Source: Anaerobaca sp035448545
GTDB taxonomy: Bacteria > Planctomycetota > Phycisphaerae > Sedimentisphaerales > Anaerobacaceae
Direction: 5' to 3'
Assembly (NCBI GenBank): GCA_035448545.1
Contig: DAOTJE010000018.1
Location: 21,600 to 85,599 of the forward strand
Length of the DNA stretch: 64,000 bases
Of this stretch, positions 50,208 through 58,469 are shown piece after piece (the first letter of the stretch is position 1; each line of letters begins with the position of its first letter). The notes below the pieces were generated by a model, which was given only the letters and a program-made list of their open reading frames with translations, made no database searches and had not been told where the DNA came from. Both the position numbers and the translations under genes were made by a program.

Positions 50208-51809
50208 ATGAGCGGATTGCTTGAGATACTCGGCAGGGCGATCGTTGTTGACACATCCGACGTGATCTGGCACTGGCTGGATGAGCGCCGCCAGAACCAC
50301 AACGAGTCGATTTCGCTTCAGGAGCGACACCTCAGTCATATTGTCGATCTGATGGGCGACAGCAGATACGATGCCGCGCAGGAGCAACTGCGGCTCTATC
50401 TTTTTGAGCACCCGGCCTGTGTGCTGGGCCGGATGGCGGCCGCCAGCCTGGCCCTGCGGGCCAACAACCTGGCTGAGGCCCTCGCGGAATTGCACTCGGT
50501 CTACATGCGTCAGCCCAACAACACGCTGGCGCTCTACGCCCTGGGACACTGTCATGAGCGCCTCGGCCATCAGGCCGAAGCGGTCGAATTCTATCAGGAC
50601 TGCCTGAAGTTCAAGGGGTATCTGCAACTGCCTGCTCAGCGACTCGGCGCGATCTATTTCAAGCAAGGCCGTCTGGACGACGCGATCGCCGAGTATGAGC
50701 CCTTGCGGTACCATTATCCGGACGACATCTCGACGCTGGTCATCCTGGGCTATCTGTATCTTGCTACCGGCCAGTCAGCCAAGGCCGTGGAAACGTTCAA
50801 CACCGCCATTCTCATCCATCCGGACAATTTCATTGCCCAGGACGAGGGTATTGAGCAGATGGTCCGGGACGGGAATCTCGAAGAGGCGCTCGATGCGGTT
50901 GACCTGCTTCTGGCCGACCAGCCGGAACGCGCTGATCTGGTCGCCTTGCGGGCGGATATCCTCGCCGCCATGGGCGCCACGACAGACGCCATCGCCCAGT
51001 ACCAGCACGCGATCCGACTCTGCCCGGACTATCTCGAAGCGACCATCAAACTCGGCACCAACTACCTCAAGATCCAGGCCGAGCAACTAGCCGCCCAGCA
51101 GTTCAACCGGGCCGTTGAGATCAACGACAAGATCGTCGAGGCCTACGTCGGACTGGCGGCCGCCCAGAGACTCGACGGCCAGGATAGCGAGGCCCGTCAT
51201 ACGCTTTCCCTGGCCGCCGCAATCCAGCCTAACAGTGCCTTTCTCTATGCCGAAACGGCCAAACTAGTGCTCAAGGCAGCTCTCGAAGCCAATCTGATCG
51301 CAGCCCCCGAGGACGGCTTCACGCTGGACCGGGCCGTCTTTGACGCGCACTGGCGACATTTGGCCGGACTCCCCCATAACCCCGATCTCCATTACCGCCT
51401 GGGGTTGCTCCAAATCAATGCGAATCAGCTTGCTCAAGCGGTCGAATCCTTCAATACGGCGATACAGATCAACCCGACGTTCGCCCGTGCCCGAACCAAG
51501 CTGGCCTTGTGCCTTGTGGAGACCGGCCACGACAACGAAGCCCTGGAACACGTCACGCCGCCGCCGTCCTATGATCCGGCCACGCTCGAACTGTACTACC
51601 AGACGGCTCTGCTGTACTGCGATCGCATCAAGTTCGCCTCCTCCATCATCAATCTCCAGCACCACCTCGAGGCCAGCGTCTGCCCGGACTCCGATCCGAC
51701 CACGAACATATCGATCGTTCTTCAGAATCTCGGTCTGGCCGACACGGTGGGTCTGATGTGGGAAAACCTCTGCCAGACGGCCGCTCACGCCGCGACGGCA
51801 AGCACCTGA
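50208..51809 (+). CDS. tetratricopeptide-repeat protein
   Basis: A 533-residue protein made mostly of TPR units, roughly ten or more, with clear examples at 'LALYALGHCHERLGHQAEAV', 'VILGYLYLATGQSAKAVETF' and 'YRLGLLQINANQLAQAVESF'. There is no signal peptide or TM segment, so it is probably cytoplasmic. TPR proteins are protein-interaction scaffolds, and no enzymatic domain is visible. The start ATG follows a GGAGTGAGGG ribosome site. It is separated from the upstream response regulator by 276 bases with no gene, so it is likely a separate unit. Partners are unknown. Confidence 0.88.
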   Translation: MSGLLEILGRAIVVDTSDVIWHWLDERRQNHNESISLQERHLSHIVDLMGDSRYDAAQEQLRLYLFEHPACVLGRMAAASLALRANNLAEALAELHSVYMRQPNNTLALYALGHCHERLGHQAEAVEFYQDCLKFKGYLQLPAQRLGAIYFKQGRLDDAIAEYEPLRYHYPDDISTLVILGYLYLATGQSAKAVETFNTAILIHPDNFIAQDEGIEQMVRDGNLEEALDAVDLLLADQPERADLVALRADILAAMGATTDAIAQYQHAIRLCPDYLEATIKLGTNYLKIQAEQLAAQQFNRAVEINDKIVEAYVGLAAAQRLDGQDSEARHTLSLAAAIQPNSAFLYAETAKLVLKAALEANLIAAPEDGFTLDRAVFDAHWRHLAGLPHNPDLHYRLGLLQINANQLAQAVESFNTAIQINPTFARARTKLALCLVETGHDNEALEHVTPPPSYDPATLELYYQTALLYCDRIKFASSIINLQHHLEASVCPDSDPTTNISIVLQNLGLADTVGLMWENLCQTAAHAATAST

Positions 51810-51983
51810 AAAACCGCCTGCAGGCCCCAAGAAGGCCACACAGAGCTCATTTCGCACGCGATCCGGCCCCACCGGGCGAATGAAACATAACATATCTTAT
51901 GAGACGTTGCGAATCGAGGCATTTTCCGTCCATGATTCACTCCAGCGACCGATTGCGTCGTGGCTCGCCACCAGGCCTGTCTG

Positions 51984-51989
51984 TATAAT
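51984..51989 (+). promoter_or_regulatory. consensus -10 box upstream of the 175-aa gene
   Basis: A perfect TATAAT lies about 57 bases before the ATG at 52047. No good -35 hexamer is at the proper distance, so activator dependence or chance are both possible. Confidence 0.3.
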
Positions 51990-52046
51990 GCCCCATGACT
52001 GATACGAACGCAGTCACAAAATCAAGCAGAGTCTGCGGGGCCAAAG

Positions 52047-52574
52047 ATGCTTCAGGGAACACAACGCTTTGCTGCGCGCTGGTCGATGCTCGTACGATTG
52101 GCCACCCTGGTCGTGATCCTTCTGGTGATCGTTGCGGTCGCGGTGGTCCTGCGAGCCGCCGGCCAGCCTGCGCTAAAAGGCACTGCCGCGGCCAAGTGGC
52201 TGATCGCGGTGGCTTTTCTCCCGGCGGTGATGATCGCGATAACCGTCTTGTTTGCTCCTCTGGGTTTCACGGTCGATCCGGTCGGTGTCATTGTGAATCG
52301 CATGGGTCCGAATGTCTATATCCGGCATGAGGAGATCGCAACGATTGAGCGGATCGAGCCTCGGCAGGCTGGGTTCAGCATCCGCGTTCTCGGTTCGGGG
52401 GGCTTCTTCGGTCACTTTGGATGGTTCTACAGCCGGCCCCTGGGGTGGTTTCGCTGCTACGTGACCGACCGCAGAGAGCTTGTCGTGATCCGTCTGCACG
52501 ACGGCAGGAAATTGGTGCTGTCACCGCATCCGGCCGAAGTGTTCGTTGAATACGTCGAACGAGCACGCACATAG
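52047..52574 (+). CDS. small membrane protein, PH-like domain
   Basis: A 175-residue protein with two hydrophobic segments (about 14-33 and 47-67), then about 105 residues of alternating beta pattern ('VGVIVNRMGPNVYIRHEEIATIERIEP' in part; 'RPLGWFRCYVTDRRELVVIRL' in part). This layout, two TM helices then a beta-rich domain with 'YVTD..' and 'LVLSPHPAEVFVEYVE', resembles the bacterial PH-domain membrane proteins (bPH_1/bPH_2-like). The function is unknown. It stands alone between the TPR gene and the convergent floA operon. Confidence 0.7.
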   Translation: MLQGTQRFAARWSMLVRLATLVVILLVIVAVAVVLRAAGQPALKGTAAAKWLIAVAFLPAVMIAITVLFAPLGFTVDPVGVIVNRMGPNVYIRHEEIATIERIEPRQAGFSIRVLGSGGFFGHFGWFYSRPLGWFRCYVTDRRELVVIRLHDGRKLVLSPHPAEVFVEYVERART

Positions 52575-52636
52575 TCCGATAAACCCAGCCGGTCGGCAGG
52601 GCGGCGGAACTGCAGCGAAAGGCCCGCGGCAGAAGA

Positions 52637-53356
52637 TCACAAACCGGGTATTTGCTGCTCCAAGGGGTCTCGTAGAGACAGGGGCTTGCCGAGGATCTCG
52701 TAGTGCAGGACCGCCCTTTTCAAGGCCTCGGGATCGGAGTAATCCAAGAGGCCGGGTTCGTCGTGTTCCGGCTCCTGGGCTTGCGGCGACACTGCGGCTA
52801 CATCCGCTGCGGAGACCGGCTCGGGTTGGATCGGTGGGGTCTCGACCCGGAGTCTCTTCTCGGCGGCTTCGCGTCGCTGTTGTCGCAGTCTTCTGGCTTC
52901 CTCCTGCCGCTCTCTATGGAGCTCAGCGGCGCGCCGCTGCTTGTCCTGCGGCGTCTCCGCCGGCTCCCGTCGCTCGTAGACCAGGACCGATTCGCCTCCC
53001 GGACGGGCTCGGACAGTGACCCGCCCGCGATCCGGCCGGCGGGGCTCGCGGGGCCGCTCGGCCGATGGGACGCCCCCCGCCTGTTCCTCCATCTTGCGTA
53101 CATGCTCTTGAGCCGCCCGCTGGATCTCCTCGGCCTTGCGACTCAGACGCTGCTGCCAGCTTTCGCGCTTCTGAACTTCGGTCGGCTTCATACGGCCGGG
53201 ACGCTGGCTCTGGCTGGCCGCCCGTCGGGCGGAAACGGCCTTCAGCAGAGCGCCGACCGCCCAGAACGCGGCGACGATCAGGAAGACGATGAGGTCACTC
53301 CATCCCTCCACATCGCCCTGAGCCACCCCCGGGAGTTGTATCAGCCTGTCCAGCAT
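52637..53356 (-). CDS. membrane-anchored charged helical protein, floA operon
   Basis: A 239-residue protein with one N-terminal hydrophobic helix ('DLIVFLIVAAFWAVGALLKAV') and a very basic/acidic helical middle (about 60-180, Arg/Gln/Glu-rich, 'QDKQRRAAELHRERQEEARR'). The short C-terminus has 'LDYSDPEALKRAVLHYEILG', a folded-looking motif. It is the last gene after floA, 62 bases downstream of it in transcription order. The C-terminal segment may be an interaction motif. I do not recognise the family. Confidence 0.65.
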   Translation of the reverse strand: MLDRLIQLPGVAQGDVEGWSDLIVFLIVAAFWAVGALLKAVSARRAASQSQRPGRMKPTEVQKRESWQQRLSRKAEEIQRAAQEHVRKMEEQAGGVPSAERPREPRRPDRGRVTVRARPGGESVLVYERREPAETPQDKQRRAAELHRERQEEARRLRQQRREAAEKRLRVETPPIQPEPVSAADVAAVSPQAQEPEHDEPGLLDYSDPEALKRAVLHYEILGKPLSLRDPLEQQIPGL

Positions 53357-53418
53357 TGGGTGTGCCTTCCGTCCGCCCTGCCGGCCGACCGAGAAATCGG
53401 CCGGCAGGTACGCGGATG

Positions 53419-54429
53419 CTATTCGCTCTTCTTCGGCTTGGCGATCGACTCGCGCATCTGCGTGTCGGCGCCGATGTTCTTGAGCCGGTAGTAGTCCATG
53501 ATCCCGAGATTGCCCTTCTGGAAGGCCTCGGCGATCGCCAGCGGGACCTTCGATTCGTTCTCAACGACGAGCGCTCGCATCTCCTGCTCACGGGCGACCG
53601 CCATGGCGCGCCGCTTTTCGGCTTCCGCCTTGGCCCGCCGCATGTCCGCCTCCGCCTGCGCCGCCTGGAGTTGGGCGCCGACGTTGTCGCCCACATCGAC
53701 GTCCGCGATGTCGATGGAGAGAATCTCGAACGCCGTGCCGGCATCAAGCCCTTTGCCGAGCACCGCCTTGGAGATCCGATCCGGATTCTCCAGCACGCTC
53801 TTGTACGTGATCGAGCTGCCGATGGATGTCACGATGCCTTCGCCGACCCGCGCAATGACCGTCTCTTCCGTGGCCCCGCCGACCAGCCGGTGGATATTCG
53901 TGCGAACCGTTACACGGGCCTTGGCCCGGAGCTGAATCCCATCCTGGGCGACCGCGTCAATCGTCTCCTTGCCCTTCTTAGGATCGGGACAGTCGATCAC
54001 CTTCGGGTTCACGCTGGTCTGAATGGCGTCGAGGATGTCGCGTCCGGCCAGATCGATGGCGGTGGCGGTCTTGAACGTCAGGTCGATGTTGGCGCGGTTG
54101 GCCGCGATCAGCGCCCGCACGACGTTGGGAACCCGCCCCCCTGCCAGATAGTGGCTTTCGAGGTCCTTGGTGGTCAGTTCCAGGCCCGCCTGAATCGCGG
54201 TGATCTTGCTGAGCACGATGACGCGCGCATCGACCTTGCGCAGCCACATCCCGATCAGCTCGCTGAGCTTGATGTCGGCCCGAGAGAAATACGCCTGGAG
54301 CCAGAGTCTCGCAAATTTCAGCAGGATCAACAGGAAGACCAGCGCCGCGATAGCCACGACGACAAGAATCCCGATCAGCACGGGATTCGCGCCATCCTGC
54401 TGCATCAACACACGTGCGATTTCGGACAT
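53419..54429 (-). CDS. floA: flotillin-like protein FloA
   Basis: A 336-residue SPFH-family protein with one N-terminal TM helix (about 15-37), an SPFH domain ('DARVIVLSKITAIQAGLELTT', in part) and the flotillin repeat 'AAQAEADMRRAKAEAEKRRAM'. The sequence is strongly FloA/YqfA-like ('HYLAGGRVPNVVRALIAANR', 'GLDAGTAFEILSIDIADVDVG' in part). FloA forms membrane foci organising functional microdomains in Bacillus. It follows two nfeD genes in transcription order (16 bases from the short one), the known nfeD-floA association. Confidence 0.95.
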   Translation of the reverse strand: MSEIARVLMQQDGANPVLIGILVVVAIAALVFLLILLKFARLWLQAYFSRADIKLSELIGMWLRKVDARVIVLSKITAIQAGLELTTKDLESHYLAGGRVPNVVRALIAANRANIDLTFKTATAIDLAGRDILDAIQTSVNPKVIDCPDPKKGKETIDAVAQDGIQLRAKARVTVRTNIHRLVGGATEETVIARVGEGIVTSIGSSITYKSVLENPDRISKAVLGKGLDAGTAFEILSIDIADVDVGDNVGAQLQAAQAEADMRRAKAEAEKRRAMAVAREQEMRALVVENESKVPLAIAEAFQKGNLGIMDYYRLKNIGADTQMRESIAKPKKSE

Positions 54430-54444
54430 CGATCCATCCTTTCC

Positions 54445-54939
54445 CTAAGCCTCATCAATCACCCGAACGGTCAGTTGCGTTCCTTCGACCCGTATCACCT
54501 TGACGGTCGCTCCCTTTTGAACGTACCCGGCTTCCGCGACACATTCAACCCTGCGCCCGGAAAAATCGCAGGTACCCACGGGGCGCAGCGGCGTCAGCAC
54601 CCGGCCGACCTGGCCCAGCAGCTTGAGCAGCTCCGCCGTGTCCGGTATCGCATCGCCTCGCTCGCGCACGGGACCCGACAGAATGACATTACGACCGAAT
54701 CGCGTCTTGGGCAGCAGTCTGTATGCGCCGACCAGGAGCAAGGGAATCATGACCACGGCGACCACAATGCCGAGCCATCCGGCGGTGCTGCTGATTCGAA
54801 AAAAGATCGCCACGCCGCCCACGACACAGGCCAGCGCGCAAATGCTCAGAAGGCCCCCGCTGGGGATGAAGACCTCGGCCACGATCAAGGCCGCACAGGC
54901 CACATACAGAAAGATCGCAAAAAGCAACCACCCGCCCAT
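54445..54939 (-). CDS. short NfeD-like protein
   Basis: A 164-residue protein with three to four TM helices in the first ~95 residues ('LFAIFLYVACAALIVAEVFI') and an OB-fold-like C-terminal domain ('LLGQVGRVLTPLRPVGTCDF', 'VEGTQLTVRV'). This is the short NfeD form (NfeD-1b-like), which partners with flotillin-type proteins. The larger NfeD with protease domain is immediately upstream in transcription and FloA 15 bases downstream. Confidence 0.88.
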   Translation of the reverse strand: MGGWLLFAIFLYVACAALIVAEVFIPSGGLLSICALACVVGGVAIFFRISSTAGWLGIVVAVVMIPLLLVGAYRLLPKTRFGRNVILSGPVRERGDAIPDTAELLKLLGQVGRVLTPLRPVGTCDFSGRRVECVAEAGYVQKGATVKVIRVEGTQLTVRVIDEA

Positions 54940-55008
54940 GCGTCTGGTCCTCCCTGAATTCTCCGAGCCAATGTCACCGCAAATCGGTGACAGGCGCTCC
55001 TACCCATC

Positions 55009-56541
55009 CTATGCGTTGTCGCGGCCCTTCACAACCACCCGATTGCCGTGGATCTCGACGATCTCAACTTGCATCCCTTTGTCCAGGAACTCGGCCATCG
55101 CAACGACATCGACCACGGCGTCCCCGAATCGCGCCTTCCCAGCCGGACGCAGCTTCGACGTCACTTCGCCGACGTCACCGACCCGCACCGGACGCTGGGT
55201 ACTCTGTGGCGGGGCTGTCATACTCATGCTCGCCACTGTCCCGGAGGCGACGGCGGGCGCCGGCACCAGGATCAAGCCGCTCAGAAACCGCAGCTTCGGC
55301 AGATAACGCGACAGGATGAACGCCAGAACGGCAAAGCCGACAAAGCCATATACGATTCCCAGCAGTCCATTTGTCAGACTGGCCCAATCCTCCGGACCTT
55401 CCGGCCAGGGCAATTGCCCCGGCGCGTTCTTGATGAGCATGCCGAACAGGCCACCCAGGATGAACACGATCCCCAGGATGCCGGCGATCCCGAAACCGGG
55501 CAGAACGAGCAGCTCCACCAGAAGCAGAATCACACCCGACAGCAACAGGACGATCTCCACCCAGTTGGCCAGACCCGTGAGGTATTTGCTGCCGACGATC
55601 AGGGCGAAGCAGATCACCGCTACCAGCCCGGGCAAACCTACGCCCGGCGTGCTGAACTCGATGTAGACGCCCAGCAGCGCCAGCATGATCAGAACGCCCA
55701 TGACGGCCGGCGAATTGAGCCAGCGAACCATTTCCTCCGACCAGGTGGTTTCCAGCCGCATCGGGGGTCGGTCGAACCGGACGCCGTCTCGCTCCTCCAG
55801 AAAGGCCAACGCCTTGTCCAAGTCCCCTACCACCGCACGGGCGATCCCGTACTCCAGCGCCTGCGAAGCGGTGAGCGTCAGCAACTCGTCGCTGCCGACA
55901 ACCTCTTGGGCTCCGTCGACATCGTATTCGTTGGCGTCGGAGGGCAGGTTCTTGGTCTCGAAAAACTCCCATTGCCCCGTGGCAAGGTTCTTGACCCGCC
56001 ACACCTCGGTCTGCATGGTCACCATGGCCTTGAGCAGCAGCTCAGGGTAACCGTTCGCCTCGGCGGCGCGCTGGAACGCCGCACGGATGAAGCTCTCGGC
56101 CTTCTCGCGCTCGACGCCCTCCAGCGTGCCGCCCAGCGTGATGGGGGCGCAATCGCCGATGGTCGTGCTGTCCCGCATGATGATGTCGTTGCAGGAGACA
56201 CTGATGAGCGCCCCGGCGGAAATCGCTTCCGTCTGGATGTATGCAACCGTCCGGGCGCGCGGGCCGATGGTCTGAATGAAGTACTTGGCGATGCTGTCCG
56301 CCGCGTCGACCAGTCCGCCGTACGTCTCGATCTCATAGATCAGGTAATCGGCTCCCGCCTTCATCGCGGTTTCGCTGCGACGCTCGATGGAGTCGAGCAA
56401 CCCCTGATCGATCAAGCCCTTGCACGGAATGACGGCTGCCTGGGCCGGGCGCGCGGCATCGTTGGGATCGGCGGCGACGACCGGCTCCGACGCCAGCACA
56501 CAAACTACGAAAGCCGCAATGACCAGGTCCTTCTGTCTCAT
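55009..56541 (-). CDS. NfeD-type membrane serine protease (ClpP-fold)
   Basis: A 510-residue protein, started at 'MRQKDLVIAAFVVCVLASEP', a signal peptide. The ClpP-like protease domain covers about 35-230, with probable nucleophile S108 in 'AISAGALISVSCND' and candidate general base K147 ('VEREKAESFIRAAF'). Four to five TM helices cover about 315-440 and an OB-fold domain ends the protein ('GEVTSKLRPAGKARFGDAVV'). This is the long NfeD, as in the 1510-type proteases, which cleave stomatin-like partners. First gene of the nfeD-nfeD-floA-unknown operon. Confidence 0.92.
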   Translation of the reverse strand: MRQKDLVIAAFVVCVLASEPVVAADPNDAARPAQAAVIPCKGLIDQGLLDSIERRSETAMKAGADYLIYEIETYGGLVDAADSIAKYFIQTIGPRARTVAYIQTEAISAGALISVSCNDIIMRDSTTIGDCAPITLGGTLEGVEREKAESFIRAAFQRAAEANGYPELLLKAMVTMQTEVWRVKNLATGQWEFFETKNLPSDANEYDVDGAQEVVGSDELLTLTASQALEYGIARAVVGDLDKALAFLEERDGVRFDRPPMRLETTWSEEMVRWLNSPAVMGVLIMLALLGVYIEFSTPGVGLPGLVAVICFALIVGSKYLTGLANWVEIVLLLSGVILLLVELLVLPGFGIAGILGIVFILGGLFGMLIKNAPGQLPWPEGPEDWASLTNGLLGIVYGFVGFAVLAFILSRYLPKLRFLSGLILVPAPAVASGTVASMSMTAPPQSTQRPVRVGDVGEVTSKLRPAGKARFGDAVVDVVAMAEFLDKGMQVEIVEIHGNRVVVKGRDNA

Positions 56542-56891
56542 GTCGGCGATTCTACCGGCCCGGAGCGACGCTGGCAATAGTAGACCGGAAGGCACGGAGC
56601 ATTCACTCCCCCGCCGTCTGCCGGAGCCGGCCGGCTTGTGCAAGGCTCCGCAGGACCTTCACACCCCGGTGGATCTTCTCGTCGGTCACCGCTCGAGCGA
56701 TCCCTTCAACCAGTGCCGGAGTGATGGCACGCTGTGCGTCCGGGGGCACGTCTTGATCATGACGATTGCGGATGTGCTGTCGAAGTCCCGGACCGCCGGG
56801 AAAGAACACTTGAGGGCGCACGGGGCCCGTTGTACATTGGCGGTCCGGGCAAGAACTGTCGATTCGCTCTGTCTTGAGGAAGGAGAAGACG
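56542..56891. other. divergent intergenic region, no supported gene
   Basis: This 350-base gap separates nfeD (-) from the Tat-exported gene (+). A 72-codon minus-strand frame (56603-56821) ending 'VLRSLAQAGRLRQTAGE' is open, but it has no ribosome site and only a GTG start, so I do not call it. I see no clear promoter hexamers or hairpins with U-tracts. Confidence 0.4.
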
Positions 56892-58427
56892 ATGGCTGCA
56901 CATCAGATGAATCGTCGGGAATTCGTGGGGCTGTCGGCGGCGAGCATTGCCGGCCGTATTCTCGGTCTGGGTTCAGCGGGCGCGAACACGACCCGGGATG
57001 AACCGTGGGACCCTGCGGCGCCGCTGATAGTCACGGGCAAGCCTCTGAGGGTCCAGCCGATCCTGATGTACCGCGTCGCGCAGAAACGGGAGGAAACCTC
57101 TTGGAAATCCTGGGGCGGTGTGCAGGACGACCAGGCGGCCGCCAACGAATGCCGGCAAATCGCCGAGGAACTGCGAACCCTGGCGACCCAGGCTGGCTTC
57201 CCGGTGGAAATGCGCCCCGTCGTGAAGGTCCGGTCGCCCGAGGAGGCCGCCCAGGTTCACGCAAGCGACTACGACTGCGTGATTGTTTACGCGGCAACGG
57301 GCTCCGGAGAAACACTCCGAGCCTGTTTCGCACCGAAGAAGAACCGCGACACGCTGATCTTCGTGCGCCGCCGTTCGGGTCCCGTTTACTACTGGTATGA
57401 GGCACTCAGCACCCGATACCTGGCGACCGGCTATGAGGCCTCAGGCCGGAATTCCTGCGACGACCATGGCCCGGTCCACATTGACGACGTTGTTGTGGAC
57501 GACGGCAACGAACTGCTGTGGCGATTGCGGGCGCTCTACGGATTGAAGAACTTCGTCGGTGCTCGGATCGTGGCGCTGGGTGGGCTTTGGGGCAAGTACG
57601 CCCCGGATGCGCCGCAGGTGGCGCGCGAGCGATACAGGCTGAACATCATCGATGTTCCGTACGAACAGGTCACCGCACGGATCGAGGCGGCGACAAAGGA
57701 CCGGGGCCGGTTGCAGGCGGCCCGGTGCATGGCCGAGCGGTACCTGGCGCTTCCCGACACGACGCTGGTGACCGACAAGGAGTTCGTGACGAACGCGTTC
57801 CTGCTCCACGGCTTCTTCAAGGACCTGATGCGCGAGCACGAGGCGCCGGTCTTCACCATTCGCGGCTGCATGACCACAATCCTGCCGATCGCCAAGACGA
57901 CACCGTGCCTGACGCTCGGACTGCTCAACGACGAAGGGCTGATGGCGTTCTGCGAATCGGACTTTGTCATCATCCCGGCGGGCATCCTGCTGCATTACAT
58001 CTCGGGCAAACCCGTCTTCATGCACAATTCCACGTTCCCCCACAAGGGGATCGTGACCGCCGCCCATTGCAGTGCTCCCCGCCGGCTCGACGGCGTGCAT
58101 TACGAGCCGGCCCGGATCATGACACACTACGAATCCGAGTACGGCGCCGCGCCGAAGGTCGAGATTCCTGTCGGCCAACAGGTGACGTTCGTCGACCCGG
58201 AATACAGCACGGGCCGCTGGCTCGGCTTTACCGGCGTGGTCGAGGGCAACCCGCTCTACGAGGTTTGCCGGTCGCAGCAGGACGTCGAGATTCAGGGCGA
58301 CTGGAAAAAGCTGTGCAGCGAAGTTCGTGACTCGCATTGGATGATGGTCTACGGCGATCACCTCAAGGAGTTGGGCTACGCGGCTCGCAAGATCGGAATC
58401 GACTGGATCGATCTGTCCGCCGCGTAG
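56892..58427 (+). CDS. Tat-exported L-fucose/arabinose-isomerase-fold protein
   Basis: A 511-residue protein with an AGGAGA site just before the ATG. The N-terminus 'MNRREFVGLSAASIAGRILG' is a Tat signal, and the start at 56892 gives it a short leader. The mature protein shares the order 'TPCLTLGLLNDEGLMAFCES', 'ISGKPVFMHN', 'AAHCSAPRRLDGVHY' and a 'PVGQQVTFV' segment with the paralogue at 26760-28214. The fold looks like the L-fucose/L-arabinose isomerase group. Substrate and reaction are unknown. It is the first gene of an operon with GH127 and GH16 hydrolases, so a role in polysaccharide degradation is the likeliest inference. Confidence 0.78.
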   Translation: MAAHQMNRREFVGLSAASIAGRILGLGSAGANTTRDEPWDPAAPLIVTGKPLRVQPILMYRVAQKREETSWKSWGGVQDDQAAANECRQIAEELRTLATQAGFPVEMRPVVKVRSPEEAAQVHASDYDCVIVYAATGSGETLRACFAPKKNRDTLIFVRRRSGPVYYWYEALSTRYLATGYEASGRNSCDDHGPVHIDDVVVDDGNELLWRLRALYGLKNFVGARIVALGGLWGKYAPDAPQVARERYRLNIIDVPYEQVTARIEAATKDRGRLQAARCMAERYLALPDTTLVTDKEFVTNAFLLHGFFKDLMREHEAPVFTIRGCMTTILPIAKTTPCLTLGLLNDEGLMAFCESDFVIIPAGILLHYISGKPVFMHNSTFPHKGIVTAAHCSAPRRLDGVHYEPARIMTHYESEYGAAPKVEIPVGQQVTFVDPEYSTGRWLGFTGVVEGNPLYEVCRSQQDVEIQGDWKKLCSEVRDSHWMMVYGDHLKELGYAARKIGIDWIDLSAA

Positions 58428-58469
58428 TATCATCCCTCGTGTTTCCTCGTTTGTTCCGGAGTTGTGACC

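Noticed and set aside
56603..56821. 72-codon minus-strand frame upstream of nfeD
   Set aside because: The C-terminal helix looks protein-like, but there is no Shine-Dalgarno site and only a GTG start; it could be real, and homologues would decide.
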